DNA of 34,547 bases, taken from NCBI GenBank assembly GCA_036752825.1, contig DAIORV010000009.1:1-34547 (forward strand), written 5' to 3'. Shown one piece after another: positions 31,499 to 34,547 of this stretch. Both the position numbers and the translations under genes were made by a program. How positions within the stretch are numbered: position 1 is the first letter of the stretch; each line of letters begins with the position of its first letter. Under the pieces are notes generated by a model, which did not search any database, was not told the DNA's origin, and saw only the letters and a list, made by a program, of their open reading frames with translations. This DNA is from UBA5177 sp002413265 (lineage in GTDB: Bacteria; Chloroflexota; UBA5177).

Positions 31499-32611
31499 AT
31501 GCTACTCAACAAGAAGAAAGAAGAGACGGTCGGCAAGGAGCAGGTTCTCGACGCCTTGCGCGAGATCATCGATCCGGATCTGCACCGCGACATCGTCTCT
31601 CTCGGGATGATCAAGGATCTCGAGATTGCCTCGGGGTCCGGTGGATCCCACGTTCGCTTCACCTTCGAGCTGACGACTCCGGCATGTCCGGTGCGAGATC
31701 AGTTCAAGACTGCTGCCGAGCGAGTCGTGATGAACCTTTCGGGAGTGGCAAGCGTGGCCGTCACCATGTCCGCAAACGTTCGCTCCAACAACCCAACAGC
31801 AGCCGGCGGCGCTCAGATCAATCTTCCGAACGTGAAGAACGTCATCGCGGTTGGAAGCGGCAAGGGTGGTGTCGGCAAGTCGACGGTGGCGGCTAATCTG
31901 GCGACCGCCCTGGCGCAGACCGGTGCCAAGGTGGGACTGCTGGACGCCGATATGTACGGCCCCAGCGTACCGACGCTGATGGGTGTGCACGACGGCGTGC
32001 AGGCTGAGGATCAGAAGCTGATCCCGAATGAGGCGCACGGCGTGAAGCTGATGTCTCTCGGTTTCATGACGGATCCCTCTAAACCGGTGGTCTGGCGCGG
32101 TCCGATGGTTGGCCAGGCCGTGAAACAGATGCTGAACGATGTCGACTGGGGCGACCTGGATTACTTGCTGGTCGACCTACCACCGGGCACCGGCGATGCG
32201 CCACTCACCCTGATCCAATCGATCCCTCTTTCGGGGGTCGTGGTAGTGACCACGCCGCAGGATGTCGCGCTGGGGATCGCCACCAAGGCTTTGCAGATGT
32301 TCCGCAACCTGCGTGTTCCGGTACTCGGCATCGTGGAAAACATGAGCGGCTTCAAATGCCCGCACTGCGGTGAGAACAGCGATATCTTCAGTCACGGCGG
32401 GGGAAAAGAAGCGGCTGCAGGAATGAACGTTCCGTTCCTGGGGGAGATTCCACTCAGCCTGGCCATACGTGAGAGTGGCGACGCCGGGACGCCCGTACCG
32501 GCCGGCGACCACGACACGGAGACAAGCGCTCCGTTCGCGCAGATCGCGCGCAAGCTGGCGGCCCAGATCAGCATTCAAAGCAGCCGCGCGATCCCGCTCG
32601 TCGTGAAGTAG
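31499..32611 (+). CDS. mrp: Mrp/ApbC-type iron-sulfur cluster carrier ATPase
   Basis: 370 residues. An N-terminal MIP18/DUF59 domain (about 12-95, with EIIDPDLHRDIVSLGMI) precedes a ParA-like P-loop domain with GKGGVGKS (121-128), DLPPGTGD (Walker B side) and the cluster-binding C287-x2-C290 in FKCPHCGE. It carries [4Fe-4S] clusters to target apoproteins such as LeuC-type dehydratases. The ATG at 31499 has GAGG 5-6 nt upstream. It probably heads an operon with the two genes that follow. Confidence 0.94.
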   Translation: MLLNKKKEETVGKEQVLDALREIIDPDLHRDIVSLGMIKDLEIASGSGGSHVRFTFELTTPACPVRDQFKTAAERVVMNLSGVASVAVTMSANVRSNNPTAAGGAQINLPNVKNVIAVGSGKGGVGKSTVAANLATALAQTGAKVGLLDADMYGPSVPTLMGVHDGVQAEDQKLIPNEAHGVKLMSLGFMTDPSKPVVWRGPMVGQAVKQMLNDVDWGDLDYLLVDLPPGTGDAPLTLIQSIPLSGVVVVTTPQDVALGIATKALQMFRNLRVPVLGIVENMSGFKCPHCGENSDIFSHGGGKEAAAGMNVPFLGEIPLSLAIRESGDAGTPVPAGDHDTETSAPFAQIARKLAAQISIQSSRAIPLVVK

Positions 32612-32614
32612 CGG

Positions 32615-33598
32615 ATGCCGCCGGTCACTGTCGGCGAAATTCGAGCGGCCAGGGATCGAATCAAGGGTGTCGTTTTGGAGACCCCCCTGGTTCCGGCCTG
32701 GAGCCTCGAGGTGCCGGACGGCAACCGCCTGTGGTTGAAGGCGGAAAATCTGCAGCGGACCCATTCCTTCAAGATCCGCGGCGCGTACAACGCGATCGCA
32801 TCACTGAGCGACGAGGAGCGCGCCCGCGGAGTGATCACCTACTCTTCGGGGAATCATGGCCAGGCGGCGGCCTGCGCCGCGCATCTGCTAGGCGTGACCG
32901 CCATCGTGGTAATGCCGGAGGACACCATCCCGCTGAAGGTCGACGCGACCAGGACGTGGGGCGCAATCATTGAGTTCGCCGGCCGTTCCTCTTTGGACAG
33001 GCAAAGGCGCGCGCTCGAGCTGGCTGAACAACGGGGTTACGTCGTTATCCCACCGTTCGACGACGTTCGTATCATCGCGGGACAGGGAACGGCGGGACTA
33101 GAAGTGTTGGAACAGCTACCTGAGCTCCAAGTCGTGGTCGTGCAAGTGGGGGGAGGGGGACTGATCTCAGGGATCAGCACGGCGGTAAAGGCGTTACGGC
33201 CTGACGTCAAGGTGCTAGGCGTGGAGCCGGAAGGAGCAGCGGATGCCAAAGATTCGCTTCAGACCGGGCATGTCGAAACCTGGAAAGAAATCAACACGGT
33301 AGCCGACGGCTTGAGGACCAGCAGCGTCGGAAACCTTAATTTCTCCACGATTCAGGAATGCGTCGACGATATCGTCACGGTGTCCGACGACGAGATCCTG
33401 CGGACCGTGGGGCTGCTGGCGCTTGACGCGCGTTTGGTAGTCGAGCCTTCGGGAGCCGTCGCGGTTGCAGCGGTGCTGAACGATAAGATCGACGTTCGCA
33501 ACCAGAACATCGTCGCCATGATCAGTGGGGGCAACATCGACCCGGTTCGCCTCGAGGAATGCCTGCGGCTCGTTCAGCCGGTGGTTGCCTCGAGCTAA
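32615..33598 (+). CDS. PLP-dependent threonine/serine dehydratase family enzyme
   Basis: 327 residues, a fold-type II PLP enzyme without a C-terminal regulatory domain. K53 in THSFKIRGAYNA binds PLP, SSGNHGQAAA (77-86) and VGGGGLISG bind its phosphate, and ISGGNIDP lies near the C-terminus. Length matches catabolic threonine dehydratase (TdcB) and serine racemase, not biosynthetic IlvA with its ACT-like domain. 2-Oxobutanoate from threonine is the most likely product; serine racemase/dehydratase is the alternative. It starts 3 nt after mrp. Confidence 0.87.
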   Translation: MPPVTVGEIRAARDRIKGVVLETPLVPAWSLEVPDGNRLWLKAENLQRTHSFKIRGAYNAIASLSDEERARGVITYSSGNHGQAAACAAHLLGVTAIVVMPEDTIPLKVDATRTWGAIIEFAGRSSLDRQRRALELAEQRGYVVIPPFDDVRIIAGQGTAGLEVLEQLPELQVVVVQVGGGGLISGISTAVKALRPDVKVLGVEPEGAADAKDSLQTGHVETWKEINTVADGLRTSSVGNLNFSTIQECVDDIVTVSDDEILRTVGLLALDARLVVEPSGAVAVAAVLNDKIDVRNQNIVAMISGGNIDPVRLEECLRLVQPVVASS

Positions 33599-33604
33599 GA
33601 AGCA

Positions 33605-34267
33605 ATGAGCGGGCCGCGCGTAGACGCCATCGTACTGGCAGGTGGCGCGAGCACCCGGATGGGCAGCGACAAGGCGCTCATCGAGCTGGGCGGCGCTCCC
33701 TTGCTGACCAGGGTCGTGGAAGCAGCATCTAGCGTCGCACAAGTGAAGCGCGTGCTGATAGTGGGACGTACCTCACTGCCCGGGCTCGGAACCGCGCCGC
33801 CGGGGCGTTTGCGTCAGCCGACGGTCGAGATAGAGTGCCTGGCCGACGAAGTGCCTGATTTAGGCCCGCTGGGAGGCGTGGCAAGCGGGCTCGAGTGCGT
33901 CCGATCCGAATACGCCCTCGTCCTCGCATGTGACACTCCATGGCCGCAAGATCGGCTCCTCTCCGCATTGATCGAACGTGCGCCGGGAAACGATGCGGTG
34001 GTTCCTTATTGGGACAAGAAGCCGCAGGTACTGTGCGCCGTGTACGCGCGGTCGCTATTGCCGCTCATTCGGACGCTGCTGGATGAAGGTAGCGGATCTC
34101 TCCGCTCGCTGCTGGACCAGATTCCTGGGCTGCGGGCGATGGATCAGGACGAGGTGAGCCGATTCGACCCGTCTGGTGTTTCGTTCGTTAATCTCAACAC
34201 ACGGGAGGATCTGGCGCAGGTGGAGCGAAGAATCGCTAGTAGCCGGAGCGCTGCTTCAACGCCGTAA
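33605..34267 (+). CDS. mobA: Molybdenum cofactor guanylyltransferase (MobA-like)
   Basis: 220 residues. AIVLAGGASTRMGSDKALIELGG is the nucleotide loop, DLGPLGGVASGLE and LVLACDTPW (metal-binding Asp) follow, and VNLNTREDL is the usual C-terminal motif. It attaches GMP to molybdopterin. The ATG is 7 nt after the previous stop with only a weak AAGAAG. Its last 32 nt overlap the 3' end of the opposite-strand gene. No other molybdenum-cofactor genes are in the window apart from the MocA-like protein at 13334-13909. Confidence 0.87.
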   Translation: MSGPRVDAIVLAGGASTRMGSDKALIELGGAPLLTRVVEAASSVAQVKRVLIVGRTSLPGLGTAPPGRLRQPTVEIECLADEVPDLGPLGGVASGLECVRSEYALVLACDTPWPQDRLLSALIERAPGNDAVVPYWDKKPQVLCAVYARSLLPLIRTLLDEGSGSLRSLLDQIPGLRAMDQDEVSRFDPSGVSFVNLNTREDLAQVERRIASSRSAASTP

Positions 34268-34547
34268 CGACTGGCCCGAGATGACGCCGTCGGGCTCGCT
34301 GCCGCTGCACGGCGCTCCGATTCTGATGAAGCAACGCGTCTTCAAGTGCCACTCCGTCGACCGATCCGGTTGGCGCGCCCAAGAGCCGCTCGATGGTCGG
34401 TGCAATATCGACCAATCGGGCCGGGTAGGCGGAAACCACATGGGCCTGAACGTCGGGGCCGGCAATGATCAGCGGAATATGCTGGTCGTCCCACTGAGGG
34501 CCCAGGTGGCCGGCCTGCCAGGAATAGCCATAGGCGACGGTCGCTCG
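34236..34547 (-). CDS. Alkaline phosphatase superfamily protein (sulfatase / phosphodiesterase-like), C-terminal part
   Basis: The minus strand is open from the right edge to a TAG at 34236, giving 103 residues. GYSWQAGHLGPQWDDQHIPLIIAGPDV followed by LVDIAPTIERLLGAPTGSVDG is the standard end of the alkaline-phosphatase/sulfatase fold: a metal-binding His region, then the P-L-I-I-x-G-P strand and the DIAPTI helix. The nucleophile and other metal ligands lie outside the window, so the substrate is unknown. The last about 30 residues are Arg/Gln-rich and not conserved. It converges on mobA with a 32-nt overlap. Confidence 0.75.
   Translation of the reverse strand, partial: RATVAYGYSWQAGHLGPQWDDQHIPLIIAGPDVQAHVVSAYPARLVDIAPTIERLLGAPTGSVDGVALEDALLHQNRSAVQRQRARRRHLGPVVTALKQRSGY

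Noticed and set aside
1..34547. CRISPR arrays, tRNA or rRNA genes, insertion sequences, integrases or toxin-antitoxin pairs
   Set aside because: None were seen: no regularly spaced repeats apart from the MraZ boxes, no transposase or integrase motifs, and no tRNA-like cloverleaf noticed by eye.

Overview
The window is a dense, mostly plus-strand stretch of about 60% GC bacterial chromosome with no sign of a plasmid, phage or insertion sequence. Gene order and protein style suggest a Terrabacteria-type lineage, Chloroflexota or one of the uncultured phyla near it. The main clues are an hpt-mraZ-rsmH-ftsL-ftsI-murF-mraY-murD-ftsW-murG-murC-murB-ftsQ-ftsA-ftsZ division and cell-wall cluster, an FtsZ ending in DIPAFIRRR, archaeal-type LeuC/LeuD, a fused RibBA and frequent GTG starts. 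The phylum is an inference; a marker-gene tree would settle it.

Layout. (1) 1-414, minus: the start of a proline dehydrogenase that leaves the window. (2) 557-4448, plus: a carbon-nitrogen hydrolase coupled to ribD-ribE-ribBA-ribH, which covers the GTP and ribulose-5-phosphate branches to riboflavin. RibD lacks most of its reductase domain. (3) 4498-6105, minus: a secreted NlpC/P60 peptidoglycan hydrolase with four SH3 domains behind a promoter and a structured leader. (4) 6495-7739: a GT4 glycosyltransferase. (5) 7812-12059: a short 2-isopropylmalate synthase-like enzyme, LeuC, LeuD and an IPMDH-family enzyme, probably leucine synthesis, followed by a thiolase. (6) 13334-15088: a MocA-like nucleotidyltransferase (minus) with a tiny leader ORF, a small zinc-finger-like protein with its own promoter, leader and terminator, and hpt (minus). 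(7) 15350-31249: the dcw cluster, opened by a sigma70-like promoter with 10-bp-spaced MraZ boxes and closed by a strong terminator after ftsZ. It lacks murE and ddl but includes murB. (8) 31499-34547: mrp (Fe-S carrier ATPase), a threonine dehydratase-like enzyme, mobA, and on the minus strand the C-terminus of an alkaline-phosphatase-superfamily protein.

The dcw genes are packed tightly, often with stop/start overlaps of the ATGA or GTGA type, so translation is probably coupled along the peptidoglycan-precursor genes. ftsW and murG overlap by more than 170 nt in different frames.

I found no clear novel multi-gene defence or mobile system. The least explained items are the zinc-protein islet with mutually exclusive leader hairpins, the structured leader of the NlpC gene, the RibD with a collapsed reductase domain, and the insertions in MurF and MurG that carry inverted repeats.
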